Origin: Viridibacterium silvisoli
GTDB lineage: Bacteria; Pseudomonadota; Gammaproteobacteria; Burkholderiales; Rhodocyclaceae
Direction: 5' to 3'
NCBI RefSeq assembly: GCF_036017035.1
Contig: NZ_JAYXHS010000001.1
Location: forward strand, 1,302,001 to 1,366,000
Length of the DNA stretch: 64,000 bases
Shown here: piece after piece, positions 34,349 through 43,919 of the stretch
How positions within the stretch are numbered: position 1 is the stretch's first letter
Layout: each line of letters opens with the position of its first letter
Translations under genes and position numbers: made by a program
Notes under the pieces: generated by a model
The model's input: only the letters and a program-made list of their open reading frames with translations
Told to the model about the DNA's origin: nothing
Databases searched by the model: none

Positions 34349-34383
34349 CCTTTTTCCTGCAAAGACCTATGGTGCAGCCGGAC

Positions 34384-35418
34384 TCACACCACCGGCGGGT
34401 TGAGGCGCGCGAACGCGTCCTGACGGTGATAGGGGAAATGCGGGTAAGGCGCATCGACGCGGCTTGCCGCATCCAGCCGCATGATCTGCTCCGCATCGAG
34501 TTGCCAGCCGACCGCGCCGAGGTTCTGGCGCAACTGCGCCTCGTTGCGTGCGCCGATGATCACGCTGGAAACGGTCGGGCGTTGCAGCAGCCAGTTGATG
34601 GCGATCTGCGGCACGCTCTTGCCCGTCTCTTCGGCGAGGGCGTCGAGCACGTCGATGATGCGGTACATGCGTTCGTCATCCACGGGTGGGCCGAACTCGG
34701 CCGTGGCATGCAGGCGGCTGCTTTCGGGCAGAGGCTGGTTGCGACGGATCTTCCCGGTGAGGCGGCCCCAGCCGAGCGGGCTCCACACCAGCGCGCCGAC
34801 GCCCTGGTCTTTTGCCAATGGCATGAGATCCCATTCGTAGTCGCGACCCAGCAGCGAGTAATACACCTGATGCGCGACGTAGCGCGACCAGCCGTGGTGC
34901 TCCGCTGCGGCCAGCGACTTCATGAGTTGCCAGCCAGAGAAATTCGAGACGCCGACGTAGCGCAGCTTGCCGGCGCGCACGAGGTCGTCGAGTGTTGAGA
35001 CAACCTCTTCCACCGGCGTGCCGGCATCGAAGGCGTGCAGCTGCAGCAGGTCGATGTAGTCGGTGCCGAGGCGGCGCAGTGCATCGTCGACGGCGCGCAG
35101 CAGACGCGGCCGTGACGAGCCGCTGTCGTTCGGTCCGTCGCCCATCGGCAGCGTGGTCTTGGTGGAGATCAGCACGCTGTCGCGGCGGCCCTTGATGGCA
35201 GCGCCGAGCACTTCCTCCGACGCGCCGCCGGAGTACACGTCAGCCGTGTCGAACAGGTTGAGGCCGGCGTCGAGGCAGATGTCGACGAGGCGGCGCGCTT
35301 CCTGCGCGTCGGTCGTGCCCCAGGCGCTGAAGAGGGGGCCGGTGCCGCCGAAAGTGCCTGCGCCGAAACTGAGGGCCGGCACCTTGAGGCCGGATGCGCC
35401 GAGGCGTCTGTATTCCAT
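34384..35418 (-). CDS. Aldo/keto reductase
   Basis: The 344-residue protein is a TIM-barrel NADPH-dependent carbonyl reductase of the YajO/Tas/potassium-channel-beta-like branch. The catalytic tetrad is visible: DTADVYSGG (Asp and Tyr), ISTKTTLP (Lys) and LLQLHAFD (His). The cofactor-binding end is SSVIIGARNEAQL. Two ATGs stand close together; the one at 35418 has AGGAG at the right distance. It lies 29 bases after an MFS gene on the same strand and probably forms an operon with it. The substrate is unknown. Confidence 0.92.
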   Translation of the reverse strand: MEYRRLGASGLKVPALSFGAGTFGGTGPLFSAWGTTDAQEARRLVDICLDAGLNLFDTADVYSGGASEEVLGAAIKGRRDSVLISTKTTLPMGDGPNDSGSSRPRLLRAVDDALRRLGTDYIDLLQLHAFDAGTPVEEVVSTLDDLVRAGKLRYVGVSNFSGWQLMKSLAAAEHHGWSRYVAHQVYYSLLGRDYEWDLMPLAKDQGVGALVWSPLGWGRLTGKIRRNQPLPESSRLHATAEFGPPVDDERMYRIIDVLDALAEETGKSVPQIAINWLLQRPTVSSVIIGARNEAQLRQNLGAVGWQLDAEQIMRLDAASRVDAPYPHFPYHRQDAFARLNPPVV

Positions 35419-35447
35419 GGTCATTCTCCTGAAGTGGATTGGATAGC

Positions 35448-36638
35448 TCAGATTTGCGAAGTAGCCAACGCGGCTGGCGTGCGCACGCCACGTCCATCGA
35501 GACGCAGGGCGAGCAGCACCACACCGATTGCGCCCAGCGGCAGCAGCGCGGCTACGATGGGCACGGCGCCGAGGCCGGGGCCGTGATCGATGACGACACC
35601 GCCGACCCATGCGCCAAGCGCATTGCCGAGATTGAAGGCGGCGATGTTGAGGCTGGAGGCCAGCGTCTGGCCGATGCCCTGCGTTTTCTCCAGCACCCAC
35701 ATCTGCAGTGGTGCGGCGGTGGCGAAGCCGGTCGCGCCGAGCAGGCCGATGAAGATGACAGCGGCAATCTGGCTGTGGAACGCGAATGTCATCAAGCCCA
35801 TCGTCAGCATCAGGCTGGCGAGCACGCCGAGCACGGTCGGCACCAATGCGCGATCCGCCAAGCGCCCGCCGAGGATGTTGCCGACGATCATGCCGCCGCC
35901 GAACACCAGCAGGATGGGCGACACGGCCGCATCGCTGAAGCCGCTGATGCGGGTGAGCATCGGTGCGATGTAGGTGAATACGGCGAACACGCCGCCGAAG
36001 CCGAGTACGGTGCTGGCAAAGCCGAGCAGCACGGGGCGACGCATCATTGCAGCGAGATCGGCACGCCAGTCGCCGACCGTGTCGCGCGCTGCTGCATCGC
36101 GCGGCACGAAGCGCGCAATCACCGTAAGGGCGGCGAGCCCGACGATGCTGACGGCCCAGAAGGTGGCGCGCCAGCCGTACTGCTGACCCAGCCAGGTGCC
36201 GAAGGGCACGCCGAGGATGTTGGCGACAGTGAGGCCGGTGAACATCGCCGCGATCGCCGAGGCGCGGCGTTCGGGCGAGACGAGGCCGGTGGCGACGACT
36301 GCGCCGACGCCGAAGAAGCTGCCGTGCGCCAGCGCCGTGAGCACGCGTGCGGCCATCAGCCAGCCATAGCTCGGTGCCAGCGCGCAGGCGGCGTTACCCA
36401 GCGTGAAGATCACCATCAGCGCGAGCAGCACCTGCTTGCGTGGCCAGCGGCCGGTGAGGGTGGTGAGTACGGGCGCGCCGACGACGACGCCGAGCGCGTA
36501 GCCGGAGATCAGCAGGCCGGCTGTGGCGATGCTGACCCCGAGGTCGCTGCCCACCTGAAGCAGCAGACCCATGATGACGAATTCGGTGACGCCGATGCCG
36601 AAGGCGCCGACAGTCAGTGCGTAAAGTGCGATGGGCAT
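35448..36638 (-). CDS. MFS transporter, DHA1 (AraJ/YdhP-like) type
   Basis: The 396-residue protein has 12 predicted membrane segments, with GFGIGVTEFVIMGLLLQV-type N-terminus (FGIGVTEFVIMG), the motif GAPVLTTLTGRWPRKQVL, and GVPFGTWLGQQYGWRATFW, all typical of sugar/drug exporters such as AraJ and YdhP. The ATG at 36638 follows AGGAAAGGTCTCTC. It is followed by an aldo-keto reductase gene and is divergent from a LysR gene at 36959, its likely regulator. Confidence 0.9.
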   Translation of the reverse strand: MPIALYALTVGAFGIGVTEFVIMGLLLQVGSDLGVSIATAGLLISGYALGVVVGAPVLTTLTGRWPRKQVLLALMVIFTLGNAACALAPSYGWLMAARVLTALAHGSFFGVGAVVATGLVSPERRASAIAAMFTGLTVANILGVPFGTWLGQQYGWRATFWAVSIVGLAALTVIARFVPRDAAARDTVGDWRADLAAMMRRPVLLGFASTVLGFGGVFAVFTYIAPMLTRISGFSDAAVSPILLVFGGGMIVGNILGGRLADRALVPTVLGVLASLMLTMGLMTFAFHSQIAAVIFIGLLGATGFATAAPLQMWVLEKTQGIGQTLASSLNIAAFNLGNALGAWVGGVVIDHGPGLGAVPIVAALLPLGAIGVVLLALRLDGRGVRTPAALATSQI

Positions 36639-36958
36639 GAGAGACCTTTCCTGCGGATTGCTTCGAGATGTGCGGATCATCCAGCACACGGGGCTTGTGA
36701 TATAGACTGCGTGGAGGAAAATAATCTGTGACTTGAAGTCATAGATCGAGGCTGGAAGTCGCTGCGGCGGCTCGTTCATTCAGGGCCGCAACCACTCGCC
36801 GCCATTGCATTTTCACGGGAACGCCGCAATCCGGGCATGGCGCAGGTGAGGGATGCGACGCCTCTGCAAATGGGGGAAAAGGATTCGGGGGGTTCAGGGA
36901 TTCGCGGCCTGACGGAACTGATCCGTCGCCGTTGGAGAGCAGATACCGGGAGACTCAA

Positions 36959-37867
36959 ATGGCACGCGCCGAGGTCAATCGTTCGGGCGAGATGGAAGTG
37001 TTCGTGAAGGTCATCGAGCAAGGTGGCTTCTCGGCTGCTGCGCGTGCATGCCGCATGACGCCTTCGGCCGTCAGCAAGCTCATCTCGCGGCTGGAGTCGC
37101 GACTCAAGGCGCGGCTCATCAACCGCTCGACGCGTGGCCTGCAGCTCACGCCCGAGGGCCATGCCTTCTACGAGCGCGCGATACAGGTGCTGGCCGACCT
37201 GGAGGAAGCGGAGCGCGGCGCCTCGCTCGGCGAGCAACCGGTCGGGCGCATCCGCATCAACACCAGCGCGTCATTCGGCTTTCACATCCTCGCGCCGCTG
37301 CTGCCGGAATTCCTCGCGCGCTATCCCGGCATCACGCTCGACATCACGCACACTGACACGGTGGTCGACCTGCTCGAAGCGCGCGTCGATGTCGCCGTGC
37401 GCGCCGGTCCGCTGAAGAGCTCCAGCCTCGTGGCTCGCTCGCTCGGTGCCACGCGCAAAATCATCGTCGGCGCGCCGGATTACCTCGCGCGTGCCGGTAC
37501 GCCGCGCAGCCTTGCCGAACTCGAACAACACGAACGCCTCGGCTTCGCCTACACCCGCTCGCAGGCAGCATGGCAGCTCGTCGAAGGCGGGCGACTCACG
37601 AACCTGCCGGTGCAGGGCCGCGTCAAACTCAGCGATGGCGAATCGCTGCGCAAGCTCGCCTTGTGCGGCGTCGGGCTGGCGCGGCTGGCGGAGTTCACCG
37701 TCTGCGACGACATACGTGCGGGGCGTCTCGTCGCGCTGATGGAAGACCACAATCCGGGCGATCTGGAAGACTTCCACGCCGTGTTTCTCGGTGGCAAGCT
37801 GCTGCCGGCACGTGTGCGCGTGCTGCTGGATTTCCTCGTCGAGCGCGGCCGCGTCGATGCGGCCTGA
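36959..37867 (+). CDS. LysR family transcriptional regulator
   Basis: The 302-residue protein has a typical LysR helix-turn-helix (VFVKVIEQGGFSAAARACRM, PSAVSKLISRLESRL) and a substrate domain with DVAVRAGPLKSSSLVARSLG. The ATG at 36959 has GGGAG 7 bases upstream. It is divergent from the MFS/aldo-keto reductase operon and probably controls it. It is followed 13 bases later by a DUF3025 gene on the same strand. Confidence 0.92.
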   Translation: MARAEVNRSGEMEVFVKVIEQGGFSAAARACRMTPSAVSKLISRLESRLKARLINRSTRGLQLTPEGHAFYERAIQVLADLEEAERGASLGEQPVGRIRINTSASFGFHILAPLLPEFLARYPGITLDITHTDTVVDLLEARVDVAVRAGPLKSSSLVARSLGATRKIIVGAPDYLARAGTPRSLAELEQHERLGFAYTRSQAAWQLVEGGRLTNLPVQGRVKLSDGESLRKLALCGVGLARLAEFTVCDDIRAGRLVALMEDHNPGDLEDFHAVFLGGKLLPARVRVLLDFLVERGRVDAA

Positions 37868-37880
37868 GTCTCACCCAGGC

Positions 37881-38654
37881 ATGCCTGAATTCATCGCTGA
37901 TTACTTCCAGCGTAGCCCCGCCTTCGACGCGGTTGCGCCCTACGCGCAGCGCCTGGGCTGGAATGCATGGCCCACGCCGCAGCGCTACTACGCCGGGCTC
38001 GATGCGCTCGGCGCGCCCGTACATTTCGTGCCGGACGCGCCCGCGCAAGCATACGAATTGCATATCGGCGAGACCGCACAGGTGCCGACTCGCCACGCCT
38101 CATGGCATGACTACTTCAACGCGCTCGTGTGGTGCCGCTTTCCGCGTACGAAGCTGCAGCTCAACGCCCTGCATCGCGCGCATTGGGCCGATGCGGGCAC
38201 GCAGCGCCCACCAGTGCGCGACGGCCTGACCCTGCTCGACGAAAGCGGCGCGCTGGTGATCTGCGATGACGCATCGCTGCTTCAGCAGGTGCGCGATATG
38301 AACTGGCCGGAGCTGTTCGCTACGCAGCGCGCGCGTGTCGAGCAGCACATGCGCGTCCTCGTGTTTGGGCACGGGCTGCTGGAGAAATTCCTGCAACCTT
38401 ACGTCGGCATGACCGCCAAGGCGCTACTGCTCAACGCGCACGCGGATGTCGTGAGCCTGCCGCTGGACGATTTGTGTGGCTGGGCTGATGCGCATGTCGC
38501 GGCAAAGCTGCATAGCGCAGGCGGGCTGTTGTCGTCAGACCTGCATCCGCTGCCGATCCTCGGTGTGCCCGGCTGGTGGGAAGCCAACTGCGACGCATCG
38601 TTCTACGACAACACCCACTACTTCCGTCGCCAGCGACAGAGAAACACCCCGTAA
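37881..38654 (+). CDS. DUF3025 family protein, copy 1
   Basis: The 257-residue cytoplasmic protein belongs to DUF3025, a family of unknown function typical of betaproteobacteria. Conserved segments include GETAQVPTRHASWHDYFNAL, WCRFPRTKLQLNALH, VRDGLTLLDESGALVICDD, FGHGLLEKFL and LPILGVPGWW. A paralogue with about three quarters identical residues lies at 44474. No signal or membrane segment is seen. It overlaps in context with the LysR gene upstream and may be co-transcribed. The conserved His, Asp and Trp residues suggest an enzyme, but nothing more can be said. Confidence 0.88.
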   Translation: MPEFIADYFQRSPAFDAVAPYAQRLGWNAWPTPQRYYAGLDALGAPVHFVPDAPAQAYELHIGETAQVPTRHASWHDYFNALVWCRFPRTKLQLNALHRAHWADAGTQRPPVRDGLTLLDESGALVICDDASLLQQVRDMNWPELFATQRARVEQHMRVLVFGHGLLEKFLQPYVGMTAKALLLNAHADVVSLPLDDLCGWADAHVAAKLHSAGGLLSSDLHPLPILGVPGWWEANCDASFYDNTHYFRRQRQRNTP

Positions 38655-38664
38655 GCCTGGTGCC

Positions 38665-39561
38665 TCACTGGCGATAGCGCAGCGCCTCGACGACAACCTG
38701 CAGCGCACGCGACGAGCGACGGTTCGCGTAGTAGAGGTGGTAGCCGGGCCACGTCGGGCACCAGTCTTCCATGACGCTGACGAGCTTGCCTTCCGCGATG
38801 TGCGCAGTGACGGAATTCTCCGGTACGTAGGCCAGGCCAAAGCCATCCATCGCCGCCTTGAGAATCAGCGGCAGGCTGCCGAAGGTGAGCTGGCCGTCGA
38901 CGCGCACCTGCAGCGCCTGCTCGCCCTTCTGCAACTCCCACGCGTAAAGCGCGCCACTGCTCGGGAGTCGCAGATTGATGCACTGATGCTGCATCAGTTC
39001 CTGCGGCGTCGTCGGCGCCGTGTGGCCGGCCAGATAGCTGGGTGAAGCGACGATGAGGAAGCGCATGTCGGGCGACATGCGCACGGCGATCATGTCCTTC
39101 GCCACCTGGTCGCCGAGGCGAACGCCGATGTCATAGCGCTGGGCCACGATGTCGGTCAGGCCATAGTCGATGACGATCTCGATCTCGATCTTGATGTCGG
39201 GATAGTCCGGCAGCACCTGCGCGAGCTTGGGCCAGATCATGCTGTGGATCGAATGGTCGGTGGCGGTGATGCGTATCGTGCCGGCCGGCTTGTCGCGCAG
39301 GTCGCCCAGTGCCGCCAGCTCGTTCTCGATCTCGTCGAAGCGCGGCCCGATGTTCTGCAGCAGGCGGTCGCCGGCTTCTGTCACGGCCACGCTGCGTGTC
39401 GTGCGGGTGAGGAGGCGCACGCCCAGCCGCGCCTCAAGCGCACGAATGGTGTGACTCAGTGCTGATTGCGACACGCCCAGCTTGACGGCGGCGCGCGTGA
39501 AGCTGCCTTCGCGCGCGACGAGAACGAAGGCCTGCAGGTCATTAAAGTTCTCGCGTGCCAT
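38665..39561 (-). CDS. LysR family transcriptional regulator
   Basis: The 298-residue protein shows the LysR helix-turn-helix (FVLVAREGSFTRAAVKLGVS, QSALSHTIRALEARLGVRLL) and a CrgA/YafC-type effector domain. The ATG at 39561 has GGAGCTCATCA upstream. It is divergent from the lipoprotein esterase at 39709 and the alcohol dehydrogenase beyond it. LysR proteins of this branch often control such alcohol dehydrogenase/esterase/cupin sets. Confidence 0.92.
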   Translation of the reverse strand: MARENFNDLQAFVLVAREGSFTRAAVKLGVSQSALSHTIRALEARLGVRLLTRTTRSVAVTEAGDRLLQNIGPRFDEIENELAALGDLRDKPAGTIRITATDHSIHSMIWPKLAQVLPDYPDIKIEIEIVIDYGLTDIVAQRYDIGVRLGDQVAKDMIAVRMSPDMRFLIVASPSYLAGHTAPTTPQELMQHQCINLRLPSSGALYAWELQKGEQALQVRVDGQLTFGSLPLILKAAMDGFGLAYVPENSVTAHIAEGKLVSVMEDWCPTWPGYHLYYANRRSSRALQVVVEALRYRQ

Positions 39562-39708
39562 TGATGAGCTCCATTCATAAGCGCATGTCGATTGTAGCGG
39601 CTAATCAAGGGGTTCCGCGCCCGCTAGATTGCAAGCTGGTCACGATGGGGCGAAGGCTAGCTTCGCCGGCACCGCGTGCCGCGAGTCGTGTTCATCAAGG
39701 AGGTCTCA

Positions 39709-40785
39709 ATGTTTCCGAAGCAATCACACAGGCTCGGCGCCGTTTCTGCAATCCTCATTGCGATGCTGATGGCATCGTGTGCCGTGACACCGCCGCAGGC
39801 CTTGAGCCTGGGTGAGCAGGGAAGCTTTGCCGTGGGCGGCACGGTGGTGACCCAGGCCGGCGACTTCGACCCGATCAAGCCGACGGCTGCTGGCCAGAGT
39901 TTCCATGGCGATCACGCCTACGTTTTCTATCAGGTGCCGGTGAGTCCCCGGCCGCTGCCACTCGTGTTCTGGCATGGCTACGGGCAGTTCTCGAAGACCT
40001 GGGAGTCCACGCCGGATGGTCGTGAAGGTTTCCAGAACATCTTCCTGCGGCGCCATTTCCCGGTGTACCTGATCGATCAGCCACGTCGCGGCAACGCCGC
40101 ACGCAGCACCGTGCCGATCAGCATCACACCCACGCCCGATGAGCAGCAGTGGTTCAACACTTTCCGCGTCGGCACGTGGCCAAACTTCTTCCCCGGCGTG
40201 CAGTTCTCGCGCGATCCAGAAGCGTTGAACCAGTACTTCCGTCAGATGGTGCCGAACACCGGACCCTTCGATGCGGATCTGTTCGCCGGCACGATTGCGG
40301 CGCTGTTTGCGAAGACCGGCCCGGCCATCCTCGTCACGCATTCGCAGGCGGGCGGCCCGGGCTGGCTGACCGCGCTGAAGAGCAGCAATGTGCGCGCCAT
40401 CGTGGCCTATGAGCCGGGTAGCGGCTTCATCTTCCCGAACGGTGAAGTGCCCGCCCCTATGCCGAGTGCTGCGGGCGCGCTCGAAGCGACAGGCGTGCCG
40501 CTGGATGATTTCCTGAAGCTGACCCGGATTCCCATTGTCATCTACTACGGCGACAACATCCCCGATGCGCCGGTAACGAATCCGGGGCAGGACGGTTGGC
40601 GCGTGCGCCTCGCCATGGCCCGCATGTGGGCCGCGAGCGTGAATCGGCATGGTGGCGATGCGAGCGTCGTGCATCTGCCCGAGATCGGCGTTCGCGGCAA
40701 CACGCACTTCCCGTTCTCGGATCTCAACAACATGGCCGTAGCCGACGAGATGTCGCGCTTCCTGCAGCGCAAGGGCCTCGACTGA
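39709..40785 (+). CDS. Alpha/beta-hydrolase lipoprotein
   Basis: The 358-residue protein has a leader ending in a lipobox (MASC), so it is probably attached to the outer or inner membrane facing the periplasm. The hydrolase core shows LPLVFWHGYGQFSKTW (oxyanion region), YLIDQPRRG, and a nucleophile elbow VTHSQAGG, where the usual GxSxG reads T-H-S-Q-A. A late NTHFPFSD supplies the likely catalytic His. The start has a perfect AAGGAGG seven bases upstream. It lies between the LysR gene and the alcohol dehydrogenase and may be part of the same regulon. Confidence 0.87.
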   Translation: MFPKQSHRLGAVSAILIAMLMASCAVTPPQALSLGEQGSFAVGGTVVTQAGDFDPIKPTAAGQSFHGDHAYVFYQVPVSPRPLPLVFWHGYGQFSKTWESTPDGREGFQNIFLRRHFPVYLIDQPRRGNAARSTVPISITPTPDEQQWFNTFRVGTWPNFFPGVQFSRDPEALNQYFRQMVPNTGPFDADLFAGTIAALFAKTGPAILVTHSQAGGPGWLTALKSSNVRAIVAYEPGSGFIFPNGEVPAPMPSAAGALEATGVPLDDFLKLTRIPIVIYYGDNIPDAPVTNPGQDGWRVRLAMARMWAASVNRHGGDASVVHLPEIGVRGNTHFPFSDLNNMAVADEMSRFLQRKGLD

Positions 40786-40910
40786 GTCCTGATTGATGAG
40801 CTCGTCTCATTAGCGCATGCGGATTCTGCCGTCTTATCACTGAGCGTTGCGGCCGCTACATTCAACTCATGCGCTTCGCATCCGGAAGCAATCATCAGAA
40901 GGAGCTCCCC

Positions 40911-41978
40911 ATGAGCACGAACACACAGGTGAAAAGCTATGCTGCGCTGTCGCCGACAGCCCCGCTGGCACCGTACCGCATCAACCGCCGCGAACTGCGC
41001 GCAGACGATGTCTCCATCGAGATCCTCTACTGCGGCGTCTGCCATTCAGACCTGCATAACGCGCGCAACGACTGGGGCCGCGCCGAATACCCGCTGGTGC
41101 CCGGCCACGAGATCATCGGCAAGGTGCTGAGCGTGGGGCGCGGCGTGACGCGCTTCAAGGCGGGCGACCATGTCGGCGTCGGCTGCATGGTCGATTCCTG
41201 CCAGCACTGCAAGCCATGTCAGCAAGGACATGAGCAGTACTGCGAAAACCTCGCGACCTACACCTACGGCGGCACTGACCGCCACGATGGCTCGCGCACC
41301 ATGGGCGGCTATTCGGAGCGCATCGTCGTCTCCGACAAGTTCGTCCTGAAACTGCCGGATGGACTCGATCTGGCGGGCGCCGCACCGCTGCTGTGCGCCG
41401 GCATCACGACCTGGTCGCCGCTGCGTCACTGGAAGGTGCGTGAAGGCAGTCGCGTGGCCGTCGTCGGCCTCGGCGGTCTCGGGCACATGGGTATCAAGCT
41501 GGCGAAAGGGCTGGGCGCACACGTCACGCTGTTCACGCGCTCGCCCGGCAAGGAAGAGGATGCACGACGTCTTGGCGCAGACCGCATCGTCCTGTCGACC
41601 GACGCTGCGCAGATGCAGGCCGCGCACGGCGAGTTCGATCTGATCATCGACACCGTGCCCTACATCCATGACGTGAATCCCTATGTGCCGACGCTGGCCA
41701 TCAACGGCACGCTGGTGCTGGTCGGCTATCTCGGTGGTCTTGAGCCGGTGCTCAACAGCGTGCCGCTGATCATGGGGCGCAAGGCCGTCGCCGGTTCGCT
41801 CATCGGCGGCGTTGCCGAGACGCAGGAGATGCTCGATTTCTGCGGCGCCCACGGCATCACTTCCGATGTGGAAGTGATCCGCATGCAGGACATCAACGCA
41901 GCCTATGAGCGCTTGCTGAAGAGCGACGTGAAGTATCGCTTTGTCATCGACATGGCGTCGCTCAGGGAAGGGCGCTGA
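40911..41978 (+). CDS. Zinc-dependent NAD(P) alcohol dehydrogenase, YahK/cinnamyl-alcohol-dehydrogenase-like
   Basis: The 355-residue protein keeps both zinc sites: YCGVCHSDLHNARNDWG with PGHEIIG (catalytic zinc Cys, His, Glu) and DSCQHCKPCQQGHEQYC (structural zinc, four Cys). The nucleotide fold is VAVVGLGGLGHMGIKLAKGLG. This pattern matches YahK-type aldehyde reductases with broad specificity and NADPH preference. The ATG at 40911 follows GAAGGAGCTCCCC. A cupin gene follows after two bases, then an exporter overlapping it, so the three form one operon. Confidence 0.93.
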   Translation: MSTNTQVKSYAALSPTAPLAPYRINRRELRADDVSIEILYCGVCHSDLHNARNDWGRAEYPLVPGHEIIGKVLSVGRGVTRFKAGDHVGVGCMVDSCQHCKPCQQGHEQYCENLATYTYGGTDRHDGSRTMGGYSERIVVSDKFVLKLPDGLDLAGAAPLLCAGITTWSPLRHWKVREGSRVAVVGLGGLGHMGIKLAKGLGAHVTLFTRSPGKEEDARRLGADRIVLSTDAAQMQAAHGEFDLIIDTVPYIHDVNPYVPTLAINGTLVLVGYLGGLEPVLNSVPLIMGRKAVAGSLIGGVAETQEMLDFCGAHGITSDVEVIRMQDINAAYERLLKSDVKYRFVIDMASLREGR

Positions 41979-41980
41979 GA

Positions 41981-42391
41981 ATGGAAATCGCACGCAGCGG
42001 CACGCAGCACTCGATGCGCGGGCCGGAAAACTACTTTACTGGCGCAGTGCGCGTCGATCCCCTGTTCCAGGCCAACGCGGCAGCGCGTGCGGTGGGCGTG
42101 ACAGTAACTTTCGAACCCGCGGCGCGCACGGCATGGCATACGCATCCGCTGGGTCAGACGCTGATCGTGACGGCAGGTGCAGGGCTCATCCAGAAATGGG
42201 GCGAGCCCGTGCAGGAGATCAAGCCTGGCGACGTGGTGTGGATCGCGCCCGGTGAAAAGCACTGGCATGGCGCGTCGCCAGCAACGGCTATGACGCACAT
42301 CGCCATCCAGGAGCAGCTCGACGGCAAGACGGCTGACTTCATGGAGCATGTCAGCGACGCTCAGTACCCGGCCCTTGCGAGTCAGGCATGA
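41981..42391 (+). CDS. Cupin domain protein
   Basis: The 136-residue protein is a small single-domain cupin: GVTVTFEPAARTAWHTHPLG (HxH metal ligands with Glu/Gln further on), GDVVWIAPGEKHWHGASP (second His). It matches the quercetin-dioxygenase/carboxymuconolactone-associated cupins commonly found next to YahK-like dehydrogenases and esterases. Its start is two bases after the dehydrogenase stop and its end overlaps the exporter start by four bases. Enzymatic role is unknown. Confidence 0.9.
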   Translation: MEIARSGTQHSMRGPENYFTGAVRVDPLFQANAAARAVGVTVTFEPAARTAWHTHPLGQTLIVTAGAGLIQKWGEPVQEIKPGDVVWIAPGEKHWHGASPATAMTHIAIQEQLDGKTADFMEHVSDAQYPALASQA

Positions 42392-43848
42392 GCGCGGTTG
42401 ACACGCACACGGGCGTCCGCGCCGTGGCCGGGGGCACGCATCGCACGGCAGTGCTGGCGATCGTGCTGGTGAGCTACCTGATGATCGTGCTCGACATCTC
42501 CATCGTCATCACGGCGCTGCCGAAGATCCAGCGCAGTCTCGACTTCTCGGCGACGGAGCTGAGCTGGGTGCAGAACGCCTACACGCTGGCCTTCGGCGGC
42601 TTGTTGCTGCTTGGTGCGCGCGCGGGTGACATCCTCGGCCGGCGCCGCATGTTCGTCGTCGGCATGAGCTTGTTCACCGTGACCTCGCTGGCCATCGGCC
42701 TGGCGCAGTCGCCAGCATGGTTGCTGCTGGCGCGCGCCATCCAGGGCATCGGTGCAGCGACACTGGCGCCGTCGACGCTGGCATTGTTGTCGACGAACTT
42801 TCCCGAAGGCCCGCAGCGCACGCGCGCGCTGAGTCTCTATGGCGCGACAGCAGGCGTGGGCGCCAGCATCGGCCTCGTGCTGGGCGGCGTGATTGCCGAC
42901 TGGTTGTCCTGGCGTGTCGGCTTCTTCATCAATCTGCCCATCGGCATCGCGGTGATCTTCGGCGCACTGCGCTACATCAACGAGACGCGGCGCAGGCCGG
43001 GGCAGTTCGATCTGGCGGGGGCGCTGAGCTCCACGCTGGGCATGACGGCCCTGGTATTCGGCCTCGTGCGTTCCGCCGCGACAGGCTGGAGCGATGCGCT
43101 GACGCAAGCCTCGCTGGCGGCCGGCGTATTGCTGATGGCATTCCTGGTGTGGAACGAAGCGCGCGTGGCGCAACCCATCATGCCGCTGCGCCTGTTCGCG
43201 AATCGCGAGCGCGCGGGAGCCTACGCGGCACGCGTGCTGTTCCTGGGAGCGATGGTGGGCTTCTGGTTCTTCACCACGCAGTTCCTGCAGCACGTGCTCG
43301 GCTTCACGCCTTTCGAAGCCGGCCTGGCCTATCTGCCGACGACCTTGCCGAACTTTGCATCAGCCCTGATGGTGCCGCGGCTGACACGCCGCTTCGGCAA
43401 CGGCCCCGTGCTCGCTGGCGGGCTGGCGCTGACGCTGCTCGGCATGATCTGGCTGGCTTTCGTGACGGTGGATGCGTCCTATCTCACGGGGATTGCGTTG
43501 CCGATGATCCTGCTCGGCGTGGGGCAGGGCTGCACGCTGAGCCCGCTGACGATTTCCGGCGTGGCCGGTGTCGCAGCGGAAGACGCCGGCGCTGCCTCGG
43601 GCCTGGTGAATGCAGCACATCAACTGGGTGGTTCGCTTGGCCTGGCGATCCTCGTCGTCGTGTTCGCCTCGGTAGGGACGGGCGAAGAGCAGGGGGGGCG
43701 CGCTGCTGGCGCAACAGATCGCCGCATCCTTCGCCGCAGGTGCTGCGATGCTGGCGTGTGCGCTCCTCATCGTCTACTTCTGCATCGTGCGCGCGCCACT
43801 GCCGCGGCGCGTGCACGCCTGATGTTCGCGCCGCGGCCGAGTGCTTGA
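42388..43848 (+). CDS. MFS exporter, DHA2 (14-TM) type, C-terminus shifted by a G7 tract
   Basis: The protein has EmrB/QacA-type features: LDISIVITALPKIQRSLDFS, ARAGDILGRRRMFVVG and GGVIADWLSWRVGFFINLP. After residue 434 the frame changes at seven G (43692-43698) and reads an Arg-rich tail with no family likeness. With six G the frame would read ALLAQQIAASFAAGAAMLAC, then LLIVYFCIV, the expected last membrane helix, ending at the TGA at 43820-43822. The gene is therefore either shifted by one base in this strain or affected by a sequencing error. The ATG overlaps the cupin stop. Confidence 0.85.
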   Translation: MSAVDTHTGVRAVAGGTHRTAVLAIVLVSYLMIVLDISIVITALPKIQRSLDFSATELSWVQNAYTLAFGGLLLLGARAGDILGRRRMFVVGMSLFTVTSLAIGLAQSPAWLLLARAIQGIGAATLAPSTLALLSTNFPEGPQRTRALSLYGATAGVGASIGLVLGGVIADWLSWRVGFFINLPIGIAVIFGALRYINETRRRPGQFDLAGALSSTLGMTALVFGLVRSAATGWSDALTQASLAAGVLLMAFLVWNEARVAQPIMPLRLFANRERAGAYAARVLFLGAMVGFWFFTTQFLQHVLGFTPFEAGLAYLPTTLPNFASALMVPRLTRRFGNGPVLAGGLALTLLGMIWLAFVTVDASYLTGIALPMILLGVGQGCTLSPLTISGVAGVAAEDAGAASGLVNAAHQLGGSLGLAILVVVFASVGTGEEQGGRAAGATDRRILRRRCCDAGVCAPHRLLLHRARATAAARARLMFAPRPSA

Positions 43849-43919
43849 TTGAGGTCAAGAAAAGAGCGCTCGCGCAGGCTATCTTTATTGCATACGTACA
43901 ACGCTCCACGGGATGTCCC

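Noticed and set aside
35439..36731. A 430-residue plus-strand open frame opposite the AraJ-like MFS gene
   Set aside because: The MFS gene has motif A and 12 membrane segments on the minus strand; the plus-strand translation is low-complexity His/Glu/Ala-rich.
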